A stretch of 64,000 bases of DNA from Streptomyces sp. NBC_00224 (GTDB taxonomy: Bacteria; Actinomycetota; Actinomycetes; Streptomycetales; Streptomycetaceae). This document shows, piece by piece, positions 1 through 8,316 of the stretch. Both the position numbers and the translations under genes were made by a program. The DNA lies in contig NZ_CP108106.1 of assembly GCF_041435195.1 (NCBI RefSeq), positions 2,356,001-2,420,000 of the forward strand. Direction: 5' to 3'. Every line of letters begins with the position of its first letter. Positions within the stretch are counted from its first letter, which is position 1. The notes under the pieces are model-generated. The model saw nothing but the letters and a program-made list of their open reading frames with translations, was not told the origin of the DNA and searched no databases.

Positions 1-904
1 CCTGCTCGGGCAGCGACGGGGTGGTGACCGGCTCGATGTCGCCGATGTCCGCCGGAGTGAGGTCGAGGTCGGAGGCCTCGTCGTCGGCGGGCTTGGCTTC
101 CTCGCGTTGGCGGCGGCGCTTGTCGTTGAGCATCGACACACCGACGGCGATGAAGTAGAGCAGCACGATCGGGGTGGCCAGCGAGAGCATCGACACGGGG
201 TCGACGGTCGGCGTCGCGAAGGCCGCGAAGACCGTGACGCCCATGATCATGCCGCGCCACCAGCCCAGCATCCGGCGGCCGGTGATCACTCCGCTGAAGT
301 TGAGCATGACCAGGAAGAGCGGCAGCTCGAACGAGAGGCCGAAGACGATGATCATCCGCAGCACGAGGTCGATGAGCTCGTTCAGCGGGAGCAGGTTCAG
401 CGCGTCGTCGGGGGTGAACTCAAGGAGGACCTTCGCGGCCGCGGGCAGCACGTGGTAGGAGAACCAGCCGCCGGCGACGAAGAGCGGGAAGCCCGCCGCG
501 ACGAAGCCCAGGGAGTACTTCTTCTCGTTCTTGTGCAGGCCCGGGGCGACGAACGCCCAGAGCTGGTAGAGCCAGACGGGGCTGGCCGCCACGACGCCCG
601 CCACCAGGGACGTCTTGATCATCAAGGTGAACGGCGACATGAGGCCGGACATCGTGACTTGGCCGCAGTGGTCCTTGTCGCTCTGCTTGGCCAGTTCGCC
701 GAAGCCCTGCGTGCAGCCGACCGACTCCTTGATCGGCTTGATGATCAGGTCGACGATGTCCTTGTAGTAGAACGCCGCCACCACGGAGCAGACCAGGATC
801 GCGAGGACCGCCTTGGCGAGCCGGTTGCGCAGCTCACGGAGATGGTCCGAGAGGGGCATCCGCCCCTCCGGGTCCTTCTGCTGATTGCGGGCAGACTTCA
901 GCAA
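1..904 (-). CDS. tatC: Sec-independent protein translocase TatC (3' end cut by window)
   Basis: TatC is the multi-span receptor of the twin-arginine pathway, which exports folded proteins across the cytoplasmic membrane. The minus-strand frame opens with TTG at 904-902, six bases after an AGGA ribosome site, and reads LLKSARNQQKD followed by the conserved N-terminal block DHLRELRNRL. Several hydrophobic spans follow, including FGLSFELPLFLV, which carries the conserved F-x-x-E-x-P loop. The last in-frame residues are a charged acidic tail ending in SLPEQ. About 301 codons lie in the window and only a few can be missing, since the tail already passes the last membrane span. tatA lies 62 bases upstream on the same strand, as in other actinobacteria. 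Confidence 0.96.
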   Translation of the reverse strand, partial: MLKSARNQQKDPEGRMPLSDHLRELRNRLAKAVLAILVCSVVAAFYYKDIVDLIIKPIKESVGCTQGFGELAKQSDKDHCGQVTMSGLMSPFTLMIKTSLVAGVVAASPVWLYQLWAFVAPGLHKNEKKYSLGFVAAGFPLFVAGGWFSYHVLPAAAKVLLEFTPDDALNLLPLNELIDLVLRMIIVFGLSFELPLFLVMLNFSGVITGRRMLGWWRGMIMGVTVFAAFATPTVDPVSMLSLATPIVLLYFIAVGVSMLNDKRRRQREEAKPADDEASDLDLTPADIGDIEPVTTPSLPEQ

Positions 905-966
905 CCCACGTCCTCATCTCGTGCGGCAGGGCGCCTTGGTGATCAGCGCCTGCTTCGGCCCAGGTG

Positions 967-1248
967 TCAGCGGGTGGAGTCGGTCGGCTCGGTCACGGGA
1001 CGCGAGCTGCTGACGTCGCCGGGGGCCGACTGGATGGTGCGCTGCACCGGCGGCTGCTCGCCCGGCTGCGGCGGGTCGGCGGGGGCGGTCTGCTGGCCTT
1101 CGGTCTTCATCGCCTTCGCCTCGCTCTTGAGGATGCGAGCGGACTTGCCGAGCGAGCGCGCCATGTCCGGAAGCTTCTTCGCGCCGAACAGCAGGACGAT
1201 GACGACGAGGATGAGAATGATCTCGGGGGCGCCGAGCCTTCCGAACAT
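967..1248 (-). CDS. tatA: Twin-arginine translocase subunit TatA
   Basis: TatA (93 aa) forms the variable-size pore element of the Tat system. A short N-terminus, MFGRLGAPE, leads into one membrane helix ([17 protein letters not shown], about residues 10-26) with the typical [16 protein letters not shown] hinge and amphipathic helix. A polar, proline-rich cytoplasmic tail follows to the end. The ATG at 1248 has an upstream GAGAAGG site. It precedes tatC on the same strand, so the two are probably one operon. No tatB is present in this window. Confidence 0.96.
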   Translation of the reverse strand: MFGRLGAPEIILILVVIVLLFGAKKLPDMARSLGKSARILKSEAKAMKTEGQQTAPADPPQPGEQPPVQRTIQSAPGDVSSSRPVTEPTDSTR

Positions 1249-1471
1249 AAGCTTTTACCTTCTCACCGAGGCGACATGGGTGGGGCTGCGTGGGTTCGAC
1301 CGGACTGGTGTCCGATCGCATGCGTGCAGCGATCGTAACGCGCAGGGGTAAACGCTGGGCAATCCCCGTGCGTACTCCCGTGACACGGCCCACTGCCTCG
1401 CTCCGTGGTCCGCGCTCTGAAGCGTACCTAAAGGGACGGACGGACAGGAGTGCGCACGACTCCCCGCACGG

Positions 1472-1669
1472 TCAGCGCAAGGTCTCCCCGGTGGCCGAGA
1501 GTTCAACTGCGGCCCGCTCCAGGTCCTCGGCGGCCTTGTTGATCTTATGTGTGGTGTCGGCCACTTGGCGGCCGAGCCGCTGCGCCTCGACGAACACCTT
1601 GATCGCGAGGACACCGAGGACGGCGATTCCGAGGAACCCGAGGGCGATGGCGGTCATCGGCCAGAACAT
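1472..1669 (-). CDS. Small single-span membrane protein, unknown function
   Basis: A 65-aa protein with one strong N-terminal hydrophobic helix (about residues 4-24, AIALGFLGIAVLGVLAIKVFV). A charged amphipathic segment with heptad-like spacing follows (AEDLERAAVELSATGE). I do not recognise a named family. It lies 9 bases downstream of the zinc-ribbon gene and upstream of tatA, so it is probably the distal gene of the pafB-pafC unit. The helix plus amphipathic tail recalls TatB-like topology, but the F-G hinge motif of that family is absent, so I do not call it one. Confidence 0.72.
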   Translation of the reverse strand: MFWPMTAIALGFLGIAVLGVLAIKVFVEAQRLGRQVADTTHKINKAAEDLERAAVELSATGETLR

Positions 1670-1678
1670 GAGCGGACC

Positions 1679-1951
1679 CTAGACGCTGGAGTGGAGGCGG
1701 AGGGTGCGGACCCCTCCGCCGGTGAGGAGTTCGACGATGCGCTCACCGGCCGGCTTGCGCACGGCGGAGCCGCACTCGGGGCAGGTGAAGGAGTAGAAGG
1801 TGGTACGGCGGCTGGCGCCGATGGCGAGGCGCAGCGCCCCCGCGGCCAGCTCGAAGCGGGCACGGCAGTCGGGGCAGGCGGCCTTGAAGAGCACCGACTG
1901 AACCGCGGCCATCTGACGGGAAATACCGGGCAATACCGACATATTCCGCAT
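1679..1951 (-). CDS. Small zinc-ribbon protein (FmdB-like), unknown function
   Basis: A 90-aa protein with two Cys pairs, CPDC (about residues 30-33) and CPEC (about 57-60), a classical four-cysteine zinc ribbon. The second half (FTCPECGSAVRKPAGERIVELL) resembles FmdB-type regulatory ribbons, but I cannot assign a function. It begins 6 bases after the pafC stop and its ribosome site GAGGAG lies in the end of pafC, so it is co-transcribed with pafBC. The ATG at 1951 has only two bases of spacing from that site. An in-frame ATG three codons on (1942) is an alternative start. Confidence 0.78.
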   Translation of the reverse strand: MRNMSVLPGISRQMAAVQSVLFKAACPDCRARFELAAGALRLAIGASRRTTFYSFTCPECGSAVRKPAGERIVELLTGGGVRTLRLHSSV

Positions 1952-1957
1952 ATCTCC

Positions 1958-2944
1958 TCAGCTCTGTCCGTCGTGCGCGCTCTGCTCTTCGTACGCCGCC
2001 AGCGCCGCCAGCGCCGCACTGCGGGCACTTTCGGCCAGTTCGCCGGGGGCGACGATCCGGCCGTCGCGGCCGAGGCGCAGCGCGAGGCGCCGCAGCGAGG
2101 CCGGCTCGGGGGTGCGCAGGGTGATCCGCAGGCCGCCGTCCGCCAGCTCCTCGGCGCTGTCGTGCGGGTAGTACTCGGCGACCCAGCGTCCGCCGGGCCC
2201 CACCTCGACGATCACCTCCGGGTCCTCGGCGGCGGGCTGCACCAAGCCCTCCGAGAGGTCCCGCAGCTCCAGCTCCGGCGGCGCGGCCGGCTCGTCGAGC
2301 AGTCGGATCTCGGCCACCCGGTCGAGGCGGAAGGTGCGCCGCGCCTCCGAGAGCCGGCACCACGCCTCCATATAGGTGTGGCCGACGGCGAAGAGCCGGA
2401 TCGGGTCGACCTCGCGCTCGGTGAGCTCGTCGCGCGCGGGCGAGTAGTAACGCACCCACAGCCGCCGCCGCTCCGAGATCGCCCGGTCGACGTCCGCGAA
2501 GACCCCGCCCTCCGACTCGAAGGTCACCGACAGCCGGGAGCTGGCGCCCGCCGCCTCCCCGGCCGCCGCCTCCAGCTTGGCGGTGGCGCGCAGCAGCGCC
2601 TGGCGGTCGCCCTCGCGCAGACCCGGCAGCGTCGCCACCGCGCGGGCCGCGACCAGGAGCGCGGTCGCCTCGTCGGCGGCGATCCGCAGCGGCTCGGCCG
2701 CCTCGGCGCCCAGGGCGCCGGGATTGCGCCACCAGATGCGGTCGCCGTCGGTGTCGATGTCGAGGAGGTCGCCGCCGCGGAAGCTGGTCCCGCACATGGG
2801 CAGCACGTCGAGGTCCGAGATCAGCTCGTCCTCGGTGATCCCGAAGGCGCGGGCGACGTCGGCGACGTGCGCCCCGGGCCGCTCGCGCAGATAGGTGACG
2901 AGGGAGAGCATCCGCCGCGTCTGGTCGATGGCGTTGGCAGCCAT
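1958..2944 (-). CDS. pafC: WYL-domain transcriptional activator PafC
   Basis: PafC (328 aa) acts with PafB as a heterodimeric activator of the LexA/RecA-independent DNA-damage response in actinobacteria. The N-terminus has a DeoR-like winged helix (RRMLSLVTYLRERPGAHVADVARAF, about residues 10-35). A WYL domain follows (about 140-210, with the RRRLWVRYYSPARDEL and YMEAWCRL strands that line the ligand groove). The last third is the WYL C-terminal extension (about 230-315). It follows pafB by 15 bases on the same strand. Its position next to the Pup-proteasome genes is the usual one, although PafBC is not needed for pupylation itself. Confidence 0.94.
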   Translation of the reverse strand: MAANAIDQTRRMLSLVTYLRERPGAHVADVARAFGITEDELISDLDVLPMCGTSFRGGDLLDIDTDGDRIWWRNPGALGAEAAEPLRIAADEATALLVAARAVATLPGLREGDRQALLRATAKLEAAAGEAAGASSRLSVTFESEGGVFADVDRAISERRRLWVRYYSPARDELTEREVDPIRLFAVGHTYMEAWCRLSEARRTFRLDRVAEIRLLDEPAAPPELELRDLSEGLVQPAAEDPEVIVEVGPGGRWVAEYYPHDSAEELADGGLRITLRTPEPASLRRLALRLGRDGRIVAPGELAESARSAALAALAAYEEQSAHDGQS

Positions 2945-2959
2945 GGTCGTCCGGTCCCC

Positions 2960-3934
2960 TCAGCCCTTGGCCACAGCGCGCAGCCGGTCCACCACGTCGG
3001 CCCGCAGGTCCGCGGGCTCCAGCACGACCACATCGGGGCCGAACTCCACGAGCCAGGCGTCCAGCCCGTGCCCGTACGGAATCTCCAACTCGTCCCACCC
3101 GTCGCCGAGTTCCCGCGTCGAGGTGGCCCGCGAGCGCAGCGGATAGCCGGCGCCCGCGCGCAGCCTGATCCGCGCGGAGCGGGTGGCGGTCTCCCCCGCC
3201 CAGCTCTCCACGGTCTCGCGCACGGTGACCACGTCGGGCACCGGCACGGTGAAGGAGCCGGCCCGCGAGCGCACCTTGCCGGTGATCCGGGAGAGCCGGA
3301 AGACCCGCTCGGCGCCCCGGTCGCGGTCCCAGCCCGCCAGGTACCAGTGGCCGCGCCAGCACTCCAGGGACCACGGCTCGACGTGGCGGGTCCCGGGGCG
3401 GGCGGCGGTGGCCTTGCGGTATTCGAAGACGACCGCGCGGCGGTCGCGGCACGCCAGCATCAATGGCTCGAAAGCGGCCTCGTGGACCGGGATCCGTGGC
3501 TCGATCGCGCTGTGCTCGTACGGGTTGTCCGCTTCCGGCATTCCGGCGGCGCGCAGCTTCTGCAGTGCGCCGCTGGCCGCGCCCGCGAGCCGGGCCTGCT
3601 GCCAGACCCGGGCGGCCAGGCCGAGCGCGGCGGCCTCCTCGGCGTCCAGCTGGACCGGTGGCAGCCGGTTGGAGTCACGGCGGGCCAGATAGCCCGTCTC
3701 GCCGTCGAGGTTCTCCACCGTCTCGATGACCAGGCCGAGTTCGCGCAGATCATCCTTGTCGCGCTCGAACATCCGGTTGAAGGCGTCGTCCGACCCCGCC
3801 GCGCTTTCTCCCGGCCCAATGGCCTCGACATACGCCTCGATGGAACCGCGCAGCTCGCGCTTGCTGAGCGGACGGCGCGTCCCCAGCAGACACAGCGCCA
3901 GGTTCATCAACCGCTCGGCCTTGGCAATCGCCAT
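2960..3934 (-). CDS. pafB: WYL-domain transcriptional activator PafB
   Basis: PafB (324 aa) is the partner of PafC and the first gene of this unit. It has an N-terminal winged helix (KAERLMNLALCLLGTRRPLS, about residues 5-24, with a longer insertion than PafC). The WYL core spans about 150-215 (RDRRAVVFEYRK, then SLECWRGHWYLAGWDRDR). A C-terminal extension ends in DVVDRLRAVAKG. The start is an ATG at 3934. A strong hairpin just upstream (4023-4056) ends the preceding FKBP gene, so pafB needs its own promoter in about 3935-4020. Confidence 0.94.
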   Translation of the reverse strand: MAIAKAERLMNLALCLLGTRRPLSKRELRGSIEAYVEAIGPGESAAGSDDAFNRMFERDKDDLRELGLVIETVENLDGETGYLARRDSNRLPPVQLDAEEAAALGLAARVWQQARLAGAASGALQKLRAAGMPEADNPYEHSAIEPRIPVHEAAFEPLMLACRDRRAVVFEYRKATAARPGTRHVEPWSLECWRGHWYLAGWDRDRGAERVFRLSRITGKVRSRAGSFTVPVPDVVTVRETVESWAGETATRSARIRLRAGAGYPLRSRATSTRELGDGWDELEIPYGHGLDAWLVEFGPDVVVLEPADLRADVVDRLRAVAKG

Positions 3935-4022
3935 CGACGCCCTTCGCCTCTCCTCGTCATGAGGGAGCTGCTCCGCCGCTCCCGACCGTTGACCGTACCG
4001 TCCCCGGGTGTCGTGGCAAAAG

Positions 4023-4056
4023 CCGAGGGCCCGTGCCAGGCGGCACGGGCCCTCGG
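4023..4056 (-). terminator. Hairpin terminator downstream of the single-domain FKBP gene
   Basis: Perfect 15-bp arms (4023-4037 and 4042-4056) around a 4-base loop, 15 bases past the stop of the FKBP gene. It separates that gene from pafB. Confidence 0.85.
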
Positions 4057-4071
4057 TGTGATCGGGTGTGA

Positions 4072-4443
4072 TCAGACAGCGACCAGGTCGCAGACGAAGA
4101 TAAGCGTCTCACCCGGCGCGATCCGGCCACCGGCGCCACGGTCGCCGTAGGCGAGGTGCGCGGGGATGACCAGCTGGCGGCGGCCGCCGACCTTCATGCC
4201 CTGGATGCCCTTGTCCCAGCCCTGGATGACCTGACCGGCACCGAGCTGGAACTCCAGCGGGTTGCCGCGGTTCCAGGACGCGTCGAACTCCTCGCCGGTG
4301 GAGAAGGCCACGCCCACGTAGTGGACCTTGACGTAGTCGCCGGCCTTGGCGACGGTGCCGTCGCCCTCCCAGATCTCCTTGATCTCAAGGTCCGCCGGCG
4401 GCTCGCCACCGGGGAAGTCGATCTCGGGCTTCTCGATGCTCAC
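4072..4443 (-). CDS. FKBP-type peptidyl-prolyl cis-trans isomerase, single domain
   Basis: A 123-aa cytoplasmic FKBP that catalyses cis-trans isomerisation of X-Pro bonds during folding. The whole protein is one FKBP domain: VKVHYVG, then FDASWNRG, FQLGAGQVIQGWDKG, GGRRQLVIPAHLAYG and LIFVCDLVAV. These contain the expected active-site aromatics and the Val-Ile pair. The GTG start at 4443 follows a GAGGAGC site. It lies 57 bases downstream of the lipoprotein FKBP gene on the same strand and probably shares its transcript. Confidence 0.95.
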   Translation of the reverse strand: MSIEKPEIDFPGGEPPADLEIKEIWEGDGTVAKAGDYVKVHYVGVAFSTGEEFDASWNRGNPLEFQLGAGQVIQGWDKGIQGMKVGGRRQLVIPAHLAYGDRGAGGRIAPGETLIFVCDLVAV

Positions 4444-4500
4444 TGAACTGCTCCTCTTGAATACGTGCAGGGCAACCCGGACAGTCTTACATCTTCACCG

Positions 4501-5451
4501 TCACATCTTGGCCAGGATGTCGATCGAGAAGACCATGGTCGAGTTGGCCGGGATGCCCGACTGCTCCTTGTCGCCCAGGCCCTGGTCCGGCGGGACGACG
4601 ACCAGGATGCGGCTGCCGACCTTCTTGCCGATCAGACCGGCCTTGAGGCCCTTGAGGGTCAGGTTCGGCAGCGCGAAGGTCTGCGTCTTGCCCTGCTCGT
4701 AGGTGCTGTCGAACTTCTTGCTGTCCTTCCACAGGACGCCCTCGTACGCCAGGACCACGCTGTCCGTGTCCTTCACCACGTCACCGTCGCTCTCCAGCAC
4801 GTAGTTGGAGACCAGCTTCTTGGGCGCGTCGGTCTTGGGGACGGTCAGCGTCGGCGCCTTGCCGTCGGTGTTGGTGCCCACCTTCGGCAGGTCCTTGTCC
4901 TCCTGCGCGACCTCCTTGCCCTTGGCGGAGGCCGGGATGGTGGTCGCCTTCACGATGTCCACGACGAAGACCAGCGTGGCGTTGGGCTTGATGTCGCCCT
5001 GACCCTGCGCGCCGTAACCCAGCTCCGGCGGAATGCCCAGCTCGACGCGGCTGCCGACCTTCTGGCCCTCCAGGCCCTGGTCCCAGCCCTTGATGACCTG
5101 GCCGGCGCCGAGGGTCAGCGTGAACGGCTCCTTGCGGTCGAAGCTGTTGTCGAACGGCTTGTCCGAGTCCCAGGCCTGGCCGAGGTAGTTCACGGAGACG
5201 GCGTCGTTCTTCTTGAGCACCGCACCCTTGCCCTCGCTGAGGACGTTCACCTTGAGGGCCTTGGGCGGGGTGCCCTCACCCTTGGCGAGGGTCGGCTTCT
5301 CCCCGAACTTGGCGCCCGCGGTGATGGCGGGCAGGCCGTTCTTCATCGAGGCGGAGTCGGAGGTGGAGTCGGAGCCCTTGTCGTCGCTTCCGCAGGCGGC
5401 TGTGGCAATCAGCAGCAGCGGGACGGCGAGCAGGCCGGCAAGTCGGCGCAC
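4501..5451 (-). CDS. Double-domain FKBP-type prolyl isomerase, lipoprotein
   Basis: A 316-aa exported FKBP. The GTG at 5451 follows a GAGGA site and gives a short signal (VRRLAGLLAVPLLLIA) ending in the lipobox TAAC, so Cys is lipidated and the protein sits on the outer face of the membrane. Two FKBP domains follow. The first (about residues 70-165) is canonical: VNYLGQAW, GAGQVIKGWDQGL, IPPELGYG. The second (about 210-316) is divergent: LTLKGLKAGLIGKKVG replaces the usual V-I-x-G-W stretch and the tyrosine of the AYG loop is lost (DQGLG). The second domain may be a chaperone module with little isomerase activity. A further upstream start (5493) would bury the signal peptide, so I reject it. 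Confidence 0.93.
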   Translation of the reverse strand: MRRLAGLLAVPLLLIATAACGSDDKGSDSTSDSASMKNGLPAITAGAKFGEKPTLAKGEGTPPKALKVNVLSEGKGAVLKKNDAVSVNYLGQAWDSDKPFDNSFDRKEPFTLTLGAGQVIKGWDQGLEGQKVGSRVELGIPPELGYGAQGQGDIKPNATLVFVVDIVKATTIPASAKGKEVAQEDKDLPKVGTNTDGKAPTLTVPKTDAPKKLVSNYVLESDGDVVKDTDSVVLAYEGVLWKDSKKFDSTYEQGKTQTFALPNLTLKGLKAGLIGKKVGSRILVVVPPDQGLGDKEQSGIPANSTMVFSIDILAKM

Positions 5452-5506
5452 GTGTTCCTCAGATCTCAGACGGCACGGTAGTTTGCCCGCCACTCTAAGG
5501 CGTACT

Positions 5507-5539
5507 ACGGGCCCCGTACGAGGAACGTACGGGGCCCGT
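5507..5539 (-). terminator. Hairpin terminator downstream of pafA
   Basis: Perfect 14-bp arms (5507-5520 and 5526-5539) around a 5-base loop, 26 bases after the pafA stop and before the FKBP lipoprotein gene. Confidence 0.88.
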
Positions 5540-5564
5540 GTTCACGTTGCCGGTCGCTTCCCGG

Positions 5565-6926
5565 TCACATACCGGCGATCAGTTTCTCCACCCGGTCGTC
5601 CACGGAACGGAATGGGTCCTTGCACAGCACGGTGCGCTGTGCCTGGTCGTTGAGCTTGAGGTGCACCCAGTCGACGGTGAAGTCCCGCCGCTGTTCCTGC
5701 GCCCGGCGGATGAAGTCGCCGCGCAACCGCGCCCGAGTGGTCTGCGGGGGCACCGACTTGCCCTCGAAGATCTTCAGGTCGTTGCAGATCCGGGCCGCCT
5801 GGCCCTTGCGCTCCAGCAGGTAATACAGACCCCGCTGGCGGTGGATGTCGTGGTACGCCAGGTCTATCTGGGCGACCCGGGGGTGCGACATGGTCATGTT
5901 GTTCTTCGCCCGGTACCGCTCGATCAGCTGGTACTTCATGACCCAGTCGATCTCGGTGCCGATCCGGTCCAGGTCCTCGGCGTCGATCGCGTCGAGCGTG
6001 CGGCCCCAGAGCTCCAGGACCTGCTCGACGGTGCCGGTGCGGATGCCCCGGCGCTCCACGAAGTCGACGGCCTTCTCGTAGTACTCCCGCTGCACCTCCA
6101 GCGCCGAGGCCTCGCGGCCACTGGCGAGGCGCACCTTGCGCTGGCCCGTGATGTCGTGCGAGACCTCGCGGATGGCCCGGATCGGGTTCTCCAGTGTCAG
6201 GTCGCGCATCACCGTGCCCGCCTCGATCATGCGCAGCACCAGGTCGGTGGCGCCGACCTTGAGCAGCATGGTCGTCTCGGACATGTTGGAGTCGCCCACG
6301 ATCACGTGCAGGCGCCGGTAGCGCTCGGCGTCCGCGTGCGGCTCGTCCCTGGTGTTGATGATCGGGCGCGAGCGGGTCGTCGCGGAGCTGACGCCCTCCC
6401 AGATGTGCTCGGCGCGCTGGCTGACGCAGTAGACCGCGCCACGCGGGGTCTGGAGGACCTTGCCCGCCCCGCACAGGAGCTGACGGGTGACCAGGAACGG
6501 GATGAGGATGTCCGCAAGGCGGGAGAACTCACCGTGCCGGGCCACGAGATAGTTCTCGTGGCACCCGTAGGAGTTTCCCGCGGAATCGGTGTTGTTCTTG
6601 AAGAGATAGACGTCGCCCGCGATTCCCTCCTCGTGCAGGCGGCGCTCGGCGTCGACGAGCAGGCCTTCGAGAATGCGCTCGCCGGCCTTGTCGTGAGTGA
6701 CCAGCTCGGTCACGTTGTCGCATTCGGGAGTTGCGTATTCCGGATGCGAACCCACGTCGAGGTAGAGGCGGGCGCCGTTCCGCAGGAAGACATTGCTGCT
6801 GCGGCCCCATGACACAACACGGCGGAAGAGGTAGCGCGCCACTTCGTCAGGTGACAGTCGGCGCTGTCCCCTGAACGTGCACGTGACGCCGTACTCGTTC
6901 TCCAGCCCGAAAATGCGGCGGTCCAT
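5565..6926 (-). CDS. pafA: Pup-protein ligase PafA
   Basis: PafA (453 aa) joins the C-terminal glutamate of Pup to substrate lysines, using ATP to form a Pup gamma-glutamyl phosphate. It is a glutamine-synthetase-like carboxylate-amine ligase. The N-terminal metal/ATP motif is GLENEYG (Glu9, Glu11). The catalytic aspartate block is [16 protein letters not shown], with Asp57 in the position of the essential general base. [17 protein letters not shown] forms part of the nucleotide pocket, and the C-terminal Pup-groove domain runs to residue 453. It begins 24 bases after the MFS gene and ends at a strong hairpin, so the two share a transcript. It is paralogous to dop at 11626-13137. Confidence 0.97.
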   Translation of the reverse strand: MDRRIFGLENEYGVTCTFRGQRRLSPDEVARYLFRRVVSWGRSSNVFLRNGARLYLDVGSHPEYATPECDNVTELVTHDKAGERILEGLLVDAERRLHEEGIAGDVYLFKNNTDSAGNSYGCHENYLVARHGEFSRLADILIPFLVTRQLLCGAGKVLQTPRGAVYCVSQRAEHIWEGVSSATTRSRPIINTRDEPHADAERYRRLHVIVGDSNMSETTMLLKVGATDLVLRMIEAGTVMRDLTLENPIRAIREVSHDITGQRKVRLASGREASALEVQREYYEKAVDFVERRGIRTGTVEQVLELWGRTLDAIDAEDLDRIGTEIDWVMKYQLIERYRAKNNMTMSHPRVAQIDLAYHDIHRQRGLYYLLERKGQAARICNDLKIFEGKSVPPQTTRARLRGDFIRRAQEQRRDFTVDWVHLKLNDQAQRTVLCKDPFRSVDDRVEKLIAGM

Positions 6927-6950
6927 GACTGAACATTACGCCCGATGGCC

Positions 6951-8195
6951 TCAGCTGAAACCGGGTTCGGCAGCACGGGTTGGATCATTTTGGTCAACTA
7001 CCACGACACTTTCCGTACGCCCGGGAGCTGCGAGGACCCGTCGGGTGGCGAGCAGCACCACGAGCGCGGCCGCTCCACCGCCGCCCGCGACGGCGAAGCT
7101 CGCCGCGCTGCCGCCGAGTTCGACGGCGGGCCCGGCGACGGCCGTGCCGAGCGCGGTGCCGACCCCGAACGCGGTCACCAGCCAGGAGAACGCCTCGGTC
7201 ACGGTGCCGCGCGGCGCGTGCCGGTCGACCACGATGAACGCGCAGGCGATGCACGGCGCGAGGAAGAGCCCGGACACCACGGCCAGTCCCACCATGGGTA
7301 CGACACCGGGTACGAGCATCAGCGGCAGATAGCCGACGGCGAGCAGCGCGACGAGCGAAATCAGCCGTTTCTCGGGAGTTCCGGCCCACTGGCGCGCCCC
7401 GTACACGAGACCGCCGAGCAGCGCCCCGAGGCCGTTGGCCGCCATCAGCCAGCCGTAGACCGCGTCCCGGCCGTGGTCGTCGGCGTAGGCCGACGCCGCC
7501 ACGATGATCGCGCCCAGCGCGAGGCCGACGAAGAAGAAGGCTCCGAGGAGCGCGAGCAACCCCGTGGAGCGCAGTGCGCCCAGCCAGTGCGCCTCGCGCG
7601 GGGCGGAGCGCCAGGCGCGCGAGGGTCCCGAGAGGACCACCGAGAGCGCGCCGAGCACCCCGAGCACGTTGATCGCGACCAGGGCGGTGGCGGGCGACCA
7701 CAGGGCGATGCCGAGGGTGACCAGGAGCGGGCCGACCGTGAACATCACCTCCTGGGCTATCGCGTCCATCGCGTACGCGGTGTGCACCTGGTCCTGGCGG
7801 GTCAGGACGCTGGGCCACAGCGCCCGCAGCCCGCCCTCCAGCGGCGGTGTGCAGAACCCGGCGACCACCATCGCCGCGTACGCCACCGCGACCGGCTCGG
7901 TGCCGCTGAACGCGAGGACGGCCATGCCCAGCGCGCTGGCCACCGACGCCGGCAGCATCACCCGGGGCTGCCCGTAGAGGTCCACGGCCCGTCCGAGCAG
8001 CGGCTGCCCGGCCGCGGTGGCCACGCCGTACACCGCGGTGAGCGCGCCCGCCAGCGAGTAGCTGCCGCCCTCGGCGCGGACGAACAGGACCACGGCGATG
8101 GCCGCGGTGGCGTTCGGCAGCCGCCCCGTCAGCGTCCCCACCAGCAGTCGCGCGGCGTGCCGCGTCCGGAGGATCTCCAGATATCCCGCCGCCAT
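6951..8195 (-). CDS. Major facilitator superfamily transporter
   Basis: A 414-aa MFS protein with about 12 membrane spans. Loops carry typical MFS features: GRAVDLYGQPR between helices 2 and 3, and a repeat-like second half from about residue 210. A short charged C-terminal tail follows. The substrate cannot be told from sequence. It is transcribed divergently from the LacI-type regulator, with a 27-bp palindrome between them (8220-8246), so control by that regulator is likely. It lies directly upstream of pafA with 24 bases between them, so pafA may be partly transcribed from the MFS promoter. Confidence 0.9.
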   Translation of the reverse strand: MAAGYLEILRTRHAARLLVGTLTGRLPNATAAIAVVLFVRAEGGSYSLAGALTAVYGVATAAGQPLLGRAVDLYGQPRVMLPASVASALGMAVLAFSGTEPVAVAYAAMVVAGFCTPPLEGGLRALWPSVLTRQDQVHTAYAMDAIAQEVMFTVGPLLVTLGIALWSPATALVAINVLGVLGALSVVLSGPSRAWRSAPREAHWLGALRSTGLLALLGAFFFVGLALGAIIVAASAYADDHGRDAVYGWLMAANGLGALLGGLVYGARQWAGTPEKRLISLVALLAVGYLPLMLVPGVVPMVGLAVVSGLFLAPCIACAFIVVDRHAPRGTVTEAFSWLVTAFGVGTALGTAVAGPAVELGGSAASFAVAGGGGAAALVVLLATRRVLAAPGRTESVVVVDQNDPTRAAEPGFS

Positions 8196-8219
8196 GTCGC
8201 CTCTCGGTTGGATTAGTTT

Positions 8220-8246
8220 TACGTATAACGTCCGACGTCATACGTA
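8220..8246. promoter_or_regulatory. Candidate LacI-family operator between MFS and lacI-type gene
   Basis: A 27-bp near-perfect palindrome centred on C8233: the left half TACGTATAACGTC matches the complement of the right half GACGTCATACGTA at 12 of 13 positions. Odd-centred palindromes with a central CG-rich core are typical of LacI-family operators. It lies 24 bases from the MFS start and 70 bases from the regulator start, so it could control both genes. Confidence 0.7.
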
Positions 8247-8316
8247 CCATGTCGACAACCCCCGGGTCCACCCCGGACCAAGGACACCCAGCCGCCACAC
8301 CCCGCCGGAGGACCCC

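Noticed and set aside
1547..4150. Long plus-strand open frame of 867 codons across the pafBC region
   Set aside because: Antisense to pafB, pafC and the zinc-ribbon gene; composition (Arg/Gly/Pro/His-rich, no domain) is that of a high-GC shadow frame.
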